64,000 bases of DNA from Branchiostoma floridae (GCF_000003815.2 NC_049979.1:10827381-10891380), one strand, 5' to 3'; shown: positions 46,501 to 61,500, counted from the stretch's first letter. The notes: a model not told the origin generated them from the sequence alone. Made by a program: numbers and translations.

Positions 46501-49500
46501 CTCCTGATAAATGCATGATGAATGGACTAAATGGGTGGACAAAAACCACATTCATCAATGTCAGACATGTCTGTTCATCTACTATGTGAAGTTCCAGTTG
46601 TGAGCCAAGATGTCTTTCCTTCTAGTACACACAATGGATGGATTAAAGGGGTGATTTATCAAAGACAAGTTGGGAAGACAGGGATGTATTGTAACTGTAA
46701 AATGTTGAAATTTGCCTGTATGCCCTGTCTTCTAATGTGTTAAATATGGGACCCCACATACTCCTGATTTTGCTAGGTTGCAAATTTTAAGCACAAGTAA
46801 TTGCAGATACATGTGAACTATGCCAGTTATCTAGGACTATTCCTGCAGTTCCCTGGCATTCCAACTGATCCTGTTTCACAGAAATGTTGTCTGTATCCAC
46901 AGTCATGCACTATCATCTTCAGTTCCAACATTCCTGTAACCTAGAGGACCACCTGGGGACTGGAACTATGTAGGTCACCAAAAATTCAGAACCAAAAACC
47001 TAACCTTATTGGCAAAAATAAACATCATTTGGGGAGGAAAAAAATGACATCCTGAAGTTGATGTTGTCTATTGTAGATACTTCACTAGCAGCTTGCAGCT
47101 TCCTTGAACATGTGTGTCATAACAGTATTTAAAGGGGCCAAAGGGACTATCATGTATATACATGTACAAGTGTTCATTTCCTGACTAGGTCAAACTCTTC
47201 TTATCCCCTGGGCCAACAACAAAGCTTGAGCCTTACATGAAAACCACATTACTATACTATTAATCTCAGCAACAGAAATCACAAGACTTTTTACATATCA
47301 CACTGGGCTATTACAAATGAATTTAAGAAAAAAAATGCAATACTGTCAACAGTGTAAGTTAGTAAATAGTGCATGGGATTATAAACAAATGGGGGTATTT
47401 CTACAAAGATAATATCAGTAGCATTGCTGGAATTCTGCCCTAGGCATGTTAATAAGTTCCTGTGTGGCACCAGAGGTATCACTGTTAATCAATGTTGGAG
47501 ATGCCAGCTATGTACCACTGGACATTTGGGTGGACATTTCCAGCTATTCCATGCTGCACACACAACACAGATAGCAGTAGCCTGGACTGTTTCCAGGGCC
47601 TACATAGGTCAGCTCCTCAGCTCTTGGGCCAACATGCAGAGAAGCAGATTCTAACAAGCTCTCACCCCCTTTCATTTGTTCTCTCATGATCTAAGTAACT
47701 AGGCTGGCTGTAGTGAATTGTCCTTGGGGACACGTTGGCTGGGGAGCTAAGAAGCTGGCCTGTGTGGACTTGGAAACAGTCTGGCAACCAGGCTTGGTCA
47801 ACAGCAATCTCAGCCCAGGTGGGAATCCATCTCCACAAATGGGCCATGGTGACTCATATCACCCTATTCCTGGTGGCCTCAGAAAAAATCAATTTCTGGG
47901 GAGCAGCCAGTAATGGCGTTTTGATGTCAACTTGGAGACATTGAAATCTGTCTTTCTAGTGGATTTATCTGATTTGTGGGTCTATAAAGACGAAATTTTC
48001 TTGCTAACGATGCAGTGTTCTGATTGAAGCTTGTTGATGACATAAGGGTTTGATTGAATCTTGTTGATGATGGACAAAAATAATGGCCATTCTGTCATCT
48101 TGACAGACAGAGATGGCATGTCAAATATGACAAAAGGTTAAAATTAGAAAATTAGATCAAATCACGCCAAGAGGTGAGCCATGGGTTTGCCAAGAAAACT
48201 GAACAACATAAGGCTGGGCAAAACCAGCAGCATGGGTGGAGATGTCACACTAATGTCTGCTGTGGTACAACCCTTCCCCAAGGCTACCTGACAGAGAGAA
48301 GACTTTACACACAAAAGGTGAAGGCTGGCTGACTCCAGGCAGAGGCCTGCTTAATCCGACTTGACAATACCACATTTTCAGAACAGACAATGCAAGTACA
48401 GCTAGCAAAGACTTGTGTTGACTAGGGGTTGCTGTGGGAGGATTAAAGAAAAGGGACAGCAAAAAAGATGATTAGTATAAAAAAGTGTACAGGGAAAATG
48501 ACCACTCTCTATGCCTCTCCGGCAGCACCCATAAATTTTACCCTGCAGCTTTTCTGCATAAGCTGTTTTCTAATCATGATAGAATAATAAAAGCATATGT
48601 CTTTGAAAGGATATGATTTTTTGCAGCTGCTTCTGGAGTTGAGAACCTGCAACAAGAACACAAAATGTAGATATGAAACAAACAAAGATATTTACTACAA
48701 TTAACACATGTTTACATTGTACAAGGTGACATCAAGTCTAACCTGCTGACGTCAAGAGTTGTATCATAACACGCACATGTTCATACCTGAATGAGTACAC
48801 CCTTTATCTTACACTTAACTGCAACTACTGACATTGAAATACTAGTATCAAGAAATCATCCACACAATTTAAGGAAGATGATAATAGTTTTGGGTGGTTG
48901 GTAGGTTATAGAATGTAGCAAATGACACTTTTTGACGTAACCGAATCATTCTTTTTCTCGTTAGAATTTAGCAACCAGTCTGCAGAATAAGTCACATTTG
49001 AATTCTGTTATGATATGTCAAAAGATACAAATACCAGTTATAATCCTAACAAAAGAATAAGCCCTCATCTCAGCAGGATCGATGGAAAGGTTAAACTATT
49101 TGCCAAAAATAACTATTTGCTGTCAGAAATTCTGAAGACGATTGGTCTGATCAAAAGCTGCCAATCTTTGTGCTAAAAAAGTGTAACCTTTTCCATTTGT
49201 AGTATACCAACACAGATGGCCTTTAAATAATACTTATGAGGAACTACTGTAAAGAAAGGGACATGAAGACATGACCACCCACCTGTTATTCTTGGAGTTG
49301 GTGAAGTCTGTATAGGAGGACGTTCCATCCTCCAGGAGGAAAGGCTGACCCTTCTCATCAATAAACTTCTGCCTGGAGTAGCTACGGAGAAAAGGAAACA
49401 ACACAATGTATTCTCAATCTTAATCTTATACTTTTTTTTATATTATACATTGAATATGCATGTACAAGATTGCACTGAACAAAACTGAGGAATAGCAATT

Positions 49501-52500
49501 TTGGCAATCTTGGAGAATCCATAACATAGTTCTATTAAAAATACTGCATATAAAACAGAGACTCCCTGTTTTTTGCAATTTTCTGGTATTTTAAACACCT
49601 GATGATAAGATAAGATTAGTTGTTAGATTCTCGCAATAGTACTTAATTCAACTCCCATGTATACACAAATTGCCATACATTGTACATGTTACAATTGTCG
49701 CGCAATAAAGTTCTTCTTCTTCTTCAAAGTTGATTGATTGTCAGTTGTGCCGTGGTTGATTGAAAAAAAGAAAACTCAGAAGAGAGTTGATGTTGGGACC
49801 AATACATTTGTAATACACCTTTACATTAGGTTCAGACAAGCATTCTGATTCCACATTAAAACAGTGTGTGCACTATCAGCATACTTAGTCCATTCTAATA
49901 ATGAACACAATGCATGTCCTGCCTGGCTCTGGACCCAAGCCTTTGTAGGATCAAGCATGAATCCATAAATGCTGCAGGATCAACAACCTTACAATCCCAG
50001 CTTACATACATGAGACAGCTCAAGCCAAGGGTAGGAGGATTTCTGTACATTGTTATCAGGGATGACTGCAGGGCTACATGTATCTGCAGTTTTAGATATT
50101 TTTGTGTGCCCGTTCATTGTTTGGAAGGCCACATTACAGCTTTTCATTGCTGAATCCGTCCTTTAAGCTTAGGAAAATACATTTTCATGACCTTCTATGT
50201 CCCAACAAGCAGGGGATGGGCTCTCTCACAACAATTGGGGTTTCTGACCTGAAGCCACAAAGCAAAGTTTGACCTCAGGGTCAAGACAATCATGCCCCCT
50301 TTGTGGACTATAAGCAATTAGCTTTTCCTGACAAACATCTTTAATGAAAAAAGGCTTTCTCACACAGGAAGAGACCTTGGGTGCACAGTAGTGGTTGAAA
50401 CCCTGCATTCTTCCAAGCTGACATCTGACAACATGGCTTGACAAATGACTGTTATTAAACAGGTATTTAACTAGAAGAACTTTATGACCTATAGCGACCC
50501 ACTATTGTTGGGGACAGTGTCCAAGGTAAGTGTCAAGCAAGCATTTAAGTCCGTGCACTGAGTAAAATCCATTTTTCCTTTCTATGGGAGGTACAACAAA
50601 GCTAACCACAAATGGGACAAATAGATTATGATTAATTGACACAAATAAGTTACTGTTAAGACTTGGGGTTCCATGACTGAGGCAACTGTGCAACTAATTG
50701 AGGATGCCAATTGCCTGCAGTATGCTGTAAATAAATGTCTTTCAGTTTCGAAGTAGGGAGAAAATGGAGTGTTTGAGGTGGTTTTTAGTTTGTGTTTGAA
50801 ACCAATGGGGTGGGCGGTGTTCAGGAAGAAGACAGAACAAGCTCTTCCATGGTAGTTTTATGTTTGCAGAGGTCTGACACCATATGCCACTGCTTTGTAA
50901 AAGTGCATGTCTTACGGATAAGGATAAACTCTGCCTTCTGATATCACATTCAGAAGGCCTTCCAAGTGAATAAATGCCACCGTCTGGGTTTTCAGGGTCA
51001 ACTTTCCACCCCTCTAATTGTGATAACAACATTTTCTTCAGATCGTGCTGGGTGTGGCATTATTTGTGTGCATTTGCTGACATTTTCTCTCTCCCGTGAC
51101 CCATAACAAACTGGTGAACAGTATAATTCAAACAGGGGAGGTCAAAAGTTGTCACTTGTCATTCATTTTTAATCTACTACAGTTTACAACAAAACAAGGC
51201 TTGCCACTCGGAACTCAGTACTTTAAAACAAATATCCTTGGAAGACCTTGTCGTAATCAGACATGTTGCTTGTGATGCCAGGATTTGCATTTTAATGTCT
51301 TGCAAAATGATCTTGGTCCTGTTGTTTAGACATTTGCATGTAGCAACAAACAAACTATTCCTGTACTGTAGAAAATACCTTAGGAACATACAGTCATTTC
51401 TTTACAACAGTTGTTGCCACATTTTCTCCAAACCTGTCCCTGCCCCTGCCAGGGGCTGTTAACACGATTATGGTTTGGTGCCATTGCATGGAATAAATAT
51501 GTCAAGGACTGGCACTTTCAAATGTGCTTCAAATTGGCTAGATACTAGTAGCTCATAACTATCATCATTCACTGGTTTCTGCATCTGCAGTCAGGGAAAT
51601 GCATTCAGTCCTTTTTTATTGTCTTTCACCAGGTTTTGCATTTTGTAGTCTTCCTTAGCTCTCAGAGTCTCACTGAGTTTCTTTTTTGCTGAAGGAGGAC
51701 CTCGTTCTCTATGCATTTTTTTGTCTGCTTTCTGCATGCTGAGGAGATTTACATGCCTCGTATCTGCTGGAGCCTAATTCTGACAATTCCAGAGATTTTA
51801 TCCACTGAACATTCCCAATTGTTGCCTACGCTGCAACTTGGGGGTGCAAGTTGGGGTGGGTGAGGGTGGGGGCTTGGTTAGAGGTAAAGGTCAGGGTCTA
51901 TTGCAAAATGTGCAATCCCAGAGAGTCATTACACACTACATCAGCAGTTTAAGGCATGGGTTACTTCCAATGGGGGCTGATGGTATCATAAATCATCATT
52001 CTTATCCCTAATGGCCCACTACACCAGCAGAGGGTCATCCATTATTCACAGGAACCCAGCCTTCCATTTCCTCAGCAATACAGCTGCCCCTTGGATCCCA
52101 TCTTCTAACGCATTCGTCTCAATTCATAGTGGCTTTACCAACCCATCTACAGAACTAAATGCGCTGTGATTGTCTGAGTTAGACAGGACTGTGTATTACT
52201 GATCCTTTGTTGTTGCCAACAGCCCATAGAACTGGTCCAGATGCACCATCAATATTTAATGTGCTGAGTCAAGTCTACCCATAAGGTCATGGTCATATCT
52301 TTCACCTAGAGTGTACTATGTGGACCATGCCTTCATTGTCAGCTTTTCCGTGTTGGGCATCAGTATGAGTCTCACTTCTCAGTGAAACAGCTACAGACAA
52401 TATTCTTCTTTCAGTCATGTTGTATAAATGTTTCATCACTTTAAATCCATGACTAGCACTGAGAAAAGGGAACTTTTCTTACACATTTTTACCATTACAT

Positions 52501-55500
52501 TTCAAACAAACCCATCTCAACCTCCATATCTATCATTACCAAAAGCTGAACCTAATGTATTGGAGTCATTTTAGAACCCATTTTTTAGATAAGTAGTAGA
52601 AGTCTTAAAATGTACCTTATACTTGCCTGTAATTAGCTTAATGAGGTATGAATGTACCAATAAGGCTATCAAAATCATTTGAACTAAACAAAAAGAAACA
52701 AAAACAATGCCCATTGTCCAAAACAAAAGGTTTGAAGACAATGATAGACAACTGAACAGGTGGTACATATGCAGGTGGACTCACCTGAGTGCCAGCTGCT
52801 GACCAAACAACACGCAGGTGGACAGGTTGTTGATGCAGCGCTCCACGGCGGAGGGGTCTCCCATCTGCACCATGGCGCTCCCGGGCTTGCTCTTCATGAA
52901 CTTGATCTGTGATGGAACATTGACTTTTCATTCACTCAACTCCCTAAACTTATCTTAAAGTTGTCTTGGAATAAGAAATTATTCTTGTCTTTTTGGAGAG
53001 CTGGAAATAGTTTTCACTGTTCACACACCTACCATTACATTACACTCACAACACAGATGAAATTGTACACTAGCATAAAGGAGATGTTTGGGACAAGGTT
53101 CAGACTACTACAACTCGAAAGATGCTGCACTTATACAAAACCTCAAAACTAGATAAAGTTCTCCATAGTCAACATAGTGTACCCTGCACCTTAATGAGTA
53201 TGTACTTTAACACTAGTTGAGATTCTACAGAATTAACATGCTTCGTTCCTTGTTGAATCTACATACAAGATTAGTTAAGATTGTACACAGTAACCATACC
53301 TTCATGACGTTCCCATACAGACAGAGCAGGTTGAAGAGCCGCTCACAGTTCATCTTGTTTGGGACCATGCCATACACCATCACCACCGGGCTGCCCTGTG
53401 GTCCCGGCCCCCCTGGGCCTGGCTGGGGGGGTCCTGGGGAGTAGGAGGGGGGCTGGCGCTGCTGGGGAGGGGGGCCCATGTTACCGCCTCCGGGACCTCC
53501 CATGGGGGGTCCATACTGACCCTGACCTCCAAACTGTTGGTCTTGTTGTAAGGGCTGGAACAGAATGATGGGGGTTTGAATGGGAGCAAAGACACAGTTG
53601 TACATTTCTCACTTTAAATACACACACACAAGGTATCAAATTATTTAAGGTGCTGAGGGGTTTGGTTTTTGTTTTGTTTTGTTTTGTTTCTGTATCTACT
53701 GTATTCTTCTGATCTGTTTAGCAGTTATCTGTGTTCTTTGGTTACCTATTCTAGTTGACCAGACATTTTCGTAGTTGGGGCACAAGCAACACATGAAATA
53801 GATAAATGTGCAGTTGCGAAATTCACATTTAAAGGTTTTGAGGAGGTAGTAAAACACTTGCACAGAAAAGGATCTGACCCAAAATCAGTCCTCTGACCCT
53901 GAGCCATTGATACCTACACAATGGCAGACTGGTGATCAGCCTTGTTAATTAAATCCTTCCCTAAACTTTTGGCATATGGGGCGGTGCTTATCTCCCTTTC
54001 TGTATCTCTTGGGCCACTACAGTAGGACACTAATTCACTGGTAGAAGGGTGTGATTCAACCCCTACACTGAACCCAAGTGCTGAATGCTAAGCAGAGAAA
54101 TCTGTGTATGGATTTTCAAGCCTTTGGCATGACTTAGCAAGTGATTGACCCCAGTCCACCTCAACCTTCTGAATGCAAGAAGAACCCCCTAGGCCGTTGC
54201 ACCCCTCTTAATGATTAGCCTAGCCTCTTTTCAATCGTGGGAAAACCACCATCTTCAACATCACACATTTCCCCTGCAGCTACACACACCGTTGCTGGAC
54301 AAAGTAAGCCTTCTCCTAGCTAAAGGTATGATAGACATCAAAGGTCAGGCATGCAGTGCTAACTCTATTTGATTACCCATGAGCTATGACTACAGCACAT
54401 CCTTCACTAAATACTCCAGGCACCTGTTCCAACTTCAACAGGTTCTCAAACAAAGTTTTAGCAACCATCAGAATGGAAAAGGTAAAGAAAGTGCCATAGC
54501 CTTTTTTGATGCAGGAGGCACGGTGGATTGTTTCCCACTCAGTTTAGGGCACATTACTGGAAGGTGGAGCTAATCCCTATAACTCTGCAATTCACCTCCC
54601 CAACTGAAGTCAAGTGCCCATTTTTACACCTGGGTGGAGAGAGAAAATTTGCATACAGCATATTTCCCAAGAGCACAACATTGTTGACATGTCAGAGGAC
54701 TCAAACCCAGGGCCTCTGGTGTAACAACCAAACCATCATGTAAGCCAACAAGATGCCACTTCTGGATGTGCAACCATTTGAATGTATCAGATGCAGACAT
54801 ACAGACTCACTCCAATTACACTGAGGGTCAGCTATGATTATTGATTTTTCACATTTTCCCCAGTAGGGAAAATGTACAGTTTTTGCTGGTGTCAGTGGTG
54901 AGTTCTTTTTCATCCTTCTTCTGTCAATAACTCTGAAGTAGCCATTTGGCATCCCAGTCTGTATTGGTTTGGGAGTTAGGTACCAGGGAGACGGTTAAGA
55001 TGCTTGACTTCACATAAGCAAGGCTGGGAGTGGCCTAAGGGGCATTTAAGGTGTTTCTATCTCAATGAAAAAGCTGCCTGCAGGCCTATTTCAGGAATAA
55101 ACAAAGGTTTCAAATCATTCAATATTACTTGCTTGGTGCCAGTCAACTCTGCTACTGGACTTTAATTATATAATCATCTTGATCAACCGCTGAAGGATAC
55201 CAATGTGTGGGTTCCGTGGATTGGCGTACGTCGGGAAGACACTATCAATTTTCAACTGTTAAGGAATACTTTAGCCTACCTAAACATCAACAGTTTTGTT
55301 TGGTCAGCTAATGGTGGATATGCACATCAATCATCATTATCATTTGGTGCCATCATAGTGATGCTTCAGAGAATAAGACTGAAAGGAACTGCAATGTCGG
55401 GACGGACATAACAATCATAGCCCAAAGGCTAACAAAAAAATCACACACCACTGACCATGGGCTATTTTCAGGACAATTTGAACAAGACAGTGTTATATCT

Positions 55501-58500
55501 TTCTCCGAGTCTGAAGTGAAAGATAGCTTTGATGACTGATGTAACGAGTAATATGATTTCAAATTTTGGTCAGTGAGGAGCTACAAACCAACCTGTGGAC
55601 ACTGAAAGTGTAAAGACAGCCTGGGAAAAATATCTGCACTGACATGGAAAATCTGATTCATTCACTGAACATGTGGTATGAACAGTGAATGGTAGAGTTG
55701 GACATACATTGTATGACAAAGTTGCTGAAGATGAAGGACTTGACACATGTTTATATAAATGAGCAGGGTTGACCTATAGTGTGCTTGCACAAACTGTGGA
55801 CTTCACAGACCTTCTCTCCTGTCATTTGATAGTGGTTAGGGTTGTTGACTCATCAGAACCTGGAGAGTTCAAATCCCTAACAGGTCCCCATGTTGAGCCC
55901 CTGGGGAAGGCACTTCACACCAATTGTCAGGTTTTAATGAGCACCTAGCTCTGGCTAGGGCTGTCCTTCAGATAGGACATTAAATGGAGGTCCCCATTTG
56001 AGGGGATCCTTCATGGTGTGAGTTGGTCAAATATATCTGCCCAGATTTGCAGCTTGTAGTAAGTTGCACTGTTCAATGCAAACCAGGTGTGCTACCATAT
56101 AAGGTGGTTTATTGGGTATGAAATATTAACAATGTAGACCAAAATAGCATCCATGACCTACCTGGTAGTTCTGTCCTTGGTTGAACTGATTGTTGTAACC
56201 CTGGTTGGGAGGATGTCCCTGGTTCCCAAAGCCACCATGCTGGCCAGGGGGATTGTGGTAGCCAGGATTCTGGAACTCTTGGTTACCTAGAAACAAGCAA
56301 AAACACAAGAGAAAAAGGAGTCCTTCTTTTGTAAAATTTCGACTGATACTCGTATTATAAACATTTTACCAATTTGTGCACATGGGGGAGTCTAACAAAA
56401 GCAGTCTTCTGTCATGCAAGTTTCTGCCAAAATATGTCACAGGTATATTCCAACAATCTTAACTTTATGACAAGACATTAATAAAATGTATTTTCGTAAG
56501 CTTAAAATGACAGATGTAACAAATAAATTAACAACATGAGTTCCCAAACAATGTGTGGGACAGAAAAAACAAACATGTAAAGCTGGAGACAACCCTGGTC
56601 AACCCCATCCTTGCCATTTGGAACCATCGTTAACTTAATTAACTTCATGGACTTGTTTTCCCCTGGCATGTGTAATGGCCAAACTAGTAGATTTTCTACA
56701 GTTCAAGCTGCCCTTGAACCACCTGCCCTTAACCTATGAAGGTCAAGTCTACCCACCAAAGTTGGGCGGGCCTGCTCCTCCACGGCCATTACCATACTGG
56801 GGAGGTGGATCCCTCAGGAGGGGGCCCTGGTTCTTTCTCGGTTGTTGGTCTGGGGAAAAAAACATTGATGTCAGCATCTTCCAATACACTGCCGAACTAC
56901 AATCAAAAGTTAAATGCAATTACTATCGCAGGGGATTTCTCTTTGGATAGGATGGAAAAGGAGGTATTTTAGCAGTATTTTAAGCTCACAGGTGAAACAT
57001 TTCTGTAGTATAACAGTACTGTGGAGATGAATATTAACCTAACATGAATTTGCAGTAGAAAGGTAATTGAAATAAAACCAACACAAAAGTTTCACTGTTT
57101 TCAGTACCAATTTGCTATCCTCTTTTCCTACTTATTTCACTTGATTGTTGTCTTCTACATCTTATGACCAGCTACTAAAAAATACCAAGCTTATATCAAG
57201 TGACATATCTTACAAGGATACTAAGTGCACAAAGGTAAACTACAGTCAACAGTCAAACCTGTATCAGCGACCACCTTTACATAAGGACCACCATGCCAAT
57301 TTAACCCACTTTTTTTTGTGTGGTTCTTTAGATAAGTTTTCCAAATGACATAGCCTGCCTATAGAGAGCACCTGATTTTTCTTGGTCCCCTGGGTGGTCT
57401 TCTGGGCAGTTTTGACTATGTCCCATATATTTGTAGGTTCTATTAAAAGGTGTGGTTTGAATTATCAGTAAAAAGAAACATTGTTTATGAGGGCGCCTTT
57501 CTAGGTAATACAGTGCCTGCTTCAAATTTTATGCCCCACAAACACCAATCCTTAGACACTAGTAAAATTGCCAATAACTTGTTCACTGCATTTTACAGTG
57601 TTGGCACGCTATAGGACAAAATAATACATAGCAGTGTTCTCTGAAGAGTGCCCTTGCAAGTGCTCGAGAACAAAGCAATACACAAATTACTGGGTCTTTT
57701 GGAACATCGAGCATTACATTCACATATATGTATCTAGTGTAAGGAAACATCAATAAGATGCTTAGGGTATCTAGAGTAAAGGCTTATGTTATGAGGCTAG
57801 AGTAAATGCTTATGTAACATGGCTTGGTCAGATTCTTTAACGTTGCACACAAGACAAAGTCTTAAAATATAGAGTCAGCTCAACAATTGCTTGCTATATT
57901 GCATAATGAAAAGTTGCATAAAAGGTACTCAACATGAATGTTAGTGTAACATAGGAGAGTTCACTAATATATTGCTTTTTAACAACACTGCCAACAAAGT
58001 CATAAAACAATCTCTTTACATACATTATTAGTTTCAGGTACATAAATCATTGCCAACTTGTACCATACATAGATTTACTATTTCTAAGTCAGTTCTACCG
58101 TACCACAAATACCTTTGTAGCATCAACCAGTCACAAAAGTATGGCGAGGCTCCCTGGCAGCTTAAGATGGCTTATGCTTTGCTGTGCGCGTGGGACGATG
58201 GAACACGCCTCTCCTGGTGCCGCCAACACAACATGGCAAGCAAACAAAGGTCCCCACACAGTCCTTGCCCTAGCTCCTGTCAAATTCACAGTTGGTGACA
58301 AACTTTTAATACTCAAGGCTTCTCCAGCCATCAACATGTTTTGTCTGCAGTTGGAGGGGCCTCCAACAAGGTACGTTACAGAACATTAGATCATGCCCAA
58401 GTGCCGCACAAACTCGCTTCTATGCTGATGCTGCAATCCCTAATGCTTTGTAGATTTTTCTGCCACGTCGAGATGTGCAATTTTCATCTCTTAATATCTC

Positions 58501-61500
58501 CTGAAAACATTTGTTTCCAAACCCTGTCATTACAGCATCAATGTCTGTCTCTTTCAAATCTTAAAATTGTACTTTCTTCACAATGGAAACTGTTTTTGTT
58601 TCCAGCCAACTTTCGAGTCTGTGCAGCACTTTTTGAGCACAAGATCTACTCTGCAAGGTACTACTGATCAGTGTTCTTGTTCCGTGGCCTTGTGGGATCT
58701 TGTCTGTTGTGTTGTGGCATGCCATGAGAGGTTCTGTTGCCATCTTGTCCCAGTGTAGTGTGGTGCCAATGTAGTGACGTCTCAAGTGTCCAATTCCCCA
58801 CACCAGAACATGTTTGTTTTACTACTTCCTCCTTAGGGAAAGGCATCAGAGTCATGTCTAAAGTGTCAAGAGTGTCCATCAGAAGGACCTGCTCTCCCAC
58901 AGATCGTGTGTAGTGTCTGTCCTCCAGAAGCCAGATCACAGAAGAAGGAAGGGTGAAGAGTACGGGAAGAAGCAGTCTTTATAACCCATCAGCCTTTTTC
59001 TATACAGCGTTTTTTCCAACCTTGGCTACACCCACAAGGATTCCTCTACATGTGTAATGTGTTGAAAGAGTCCAGCATGACAGAGGTTGTTCCACGGTGC
59101 ATGTCTGCGTTAGTTCGGCGCTCCGACACCATGCTGAACACTCTCCGAGATGTCTGTACATTGTGAAGTGTTCCCTGGCAACTATCCGCTTGTTATTTCT
59201 CGTGTTCCTTGTGTGCAGTCTCTGTGGCTGTACTGTTCTCGGGTGTTCTCGTCTTCTGTTTTGATGTTGTTGTCGGGTATACATGCTGTGCGCTTGTTGT
59301 TCCCTGCTACCCGCATGTTTCACTGTTTCTTTGTAATGGACGGTTGTGTAAATTCAATCAATGGAGATGGGGTCCCGAAGCACTTGCGACTCGACTCTTG
59401 TGCCTTAGCCGAATCTTCTTCGGTAAAAAAAAAGTCGCCCCTTTCAGTTTCTTACATCCTGCAAGGGGCACTTCAAGTAAACGGTTATTTTTTAACGTTA
59501 GTCCGTATGTAAACGTGCACAAGCCGTGTGCTTTTTGATAGAGTGCGAATCAAAGGTGTTTCTGATAAGTGTTGTTAGCAACCGAACCCCATCTCCACGA
59601 GTAAGAGTATTCAGAATTGGAGGGAGAAGAATGGACATGATTTACAGAAAGAGCTGGGAACTGGTGAACTTTATATGCACAGCTAAGCACTAGATTGTGC
59701 GACCTACCTCCGCCACCTGAGCCCAGGTTAGGGTTGGTGTAGTCCCATGTCTCGCTGTCGTTCTTATGCACATTCAGTTTGGTGGGCTGCAAAAAGAAAG
59801 AAACATTTAGCGGGAGAACATTGTATACTCTTATGCAAACCTTTGAGGAATGTCACATTCACATCTTCACAGCATTTCCTACAAAATGCCTGTATATAAC
59901 GTTAACTCTTAATGAATGTTAACCATTATCTTTATTGCATTCAGTATGGATTGCTACCTTTATTATGTGTTGAGCATCATTTTAAGCATGTTCTATTTAC
60001 TTTTGTGTATCAATGATTAAGGTTGAATTATGTAACAAACTCATTAATTCAACTCATAGCTATGAAAGGAGTTTTACCAAAACATAATTAGAACAAGCTG
60101 TAAAGAACCCAGCTGAAATGCTTGTGTTGTATTAATCTTTGATTAAAAGTGACACATTCACTGTTTTGATGAGATACAGCAGACAATATTGCGTGACAAG
60201 CCACAGAGAAGAAGAAATACTGGACAATAGGGCTTCAAAATTTCCAATTACAATTGATGACAGGTTCATTCATCACAAAACTGTAATTGTAGCGCCAAAT
60301 CAAATAAGGGTCTGTCATTGCTGTGGAATGATGTATCTGTAAGGATGTAAGTTGTACTGTTCTGCTTCTTTATTCACTATAAGTGACCACATACCATGGC
60401 TCATATGCTATCCAAGGCTCAGGGTTATTCAAACCTAAGTGAGGGGTGCCATACATGTAGATGAAAGAGGAGAGAAGTAGTGCAGACAATGTGGGATTTG
60501 AAGAAGATTAACCAAGACATTTCTTTACCAATCCACAACTCACTAACTCAGTGTCAAATGTTTCTGAAGTAGCAGCAAGACAGGCTTGTCATGCCAGTAG
60601 GCAGGAGAGATTCAAACAAATCCACAAACACACACACTTGGGGGTTCCCAAAAAGAAGGATCAATGCATCTTTTCTTGACAGAAATTTTTGCCCTTTGGG
60701 GTAAAAAAAGGAGAAGTACGGCACATTTAATGTTAGCTGTGGGAGCAAGGTTCTGGCTGACCTTAGCAAAGCAATTAAATAATTGAAATGATGAAATTTT
60801 TGCAGTTTTAACGCGACCGCTAAAGTAGTTGAACTTAAGTTACCGCCGTTAACAGATCAAGAATCACAGTTTTCTGTCTGTGCAGTGGCTGAGCTCTCAT
60901 ACTCCGAAGTCTGAGCATTACTTTATCCACATTTTTAGCCATGACACCAAACTGAAGAATCTTTCTCATTTGTTTTGTTGCTGTCAGGGATACATTGGTG
61001 AACAGACAACAGATCCCTAATTCCTGCAGTAAAACTATTACATGCACATAATGGTAAAGTATCATAATTAGAAAAAATCTCAGGTGGTCCTCACATCTTT
61101 CTATAAATTGTCACCTGTAAATTGTAAGATGCAAATCATGTAGTGTAAAAATGACTACATTACGTTGACTTAATCAAGGTACTTAATTCACACCCCACAC
61201 TATTCAATGATGTCCTGTTTGTTGCAAACTGTAGAGTATGCATTTAGTCATGCCTTCAATAAACCCTGCTAGCACTTGTGTGTGAGTCAGCATAACTGAA
61301 TATAGATCCATGCTTCCTGAGTTGAACTGATCAACTTCATCTTTTTCTATGCAACTACTTCAGAGGCAGTTGTCTGGGTATTATCTGAATCTAGAAGGCA
61401 CTGGAAATACCACCTGCACATGCAGATTATAAGTACAGATGAGGTTGACATTGGAGTTGGGTAGGTATTTCTAATGCTTACCAACACTAATCTTTGTTCT

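Noticed and set aside
48541..48614. Micro-exon extended to a downstream GT or read as a terminal exon
   Set aside because: The frame meets a stop before any usable donor, and the AT-AC solution explains the join without loss of conserved residues.
55830..55876. tRNA gene suggested by A and B boxes
   Set aside because: The A-B distance fits, but the acceptor stem does not pair and a SINE body follows.
56751..56753. Donor GGTGG|GTAGAC for the Pro/Gly linker exon
   Set aside because: It would put the next exon out of frame with an immediate stop; the GTGGGT donor four bases earlier keeps the frame.
58050..59538. Cluster of open frames of 60-120 codons on both strands
   Set aside because: They lie inside an hnRNP L intron and show no conserved motif. 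The higher GC may reflect an old insertion.
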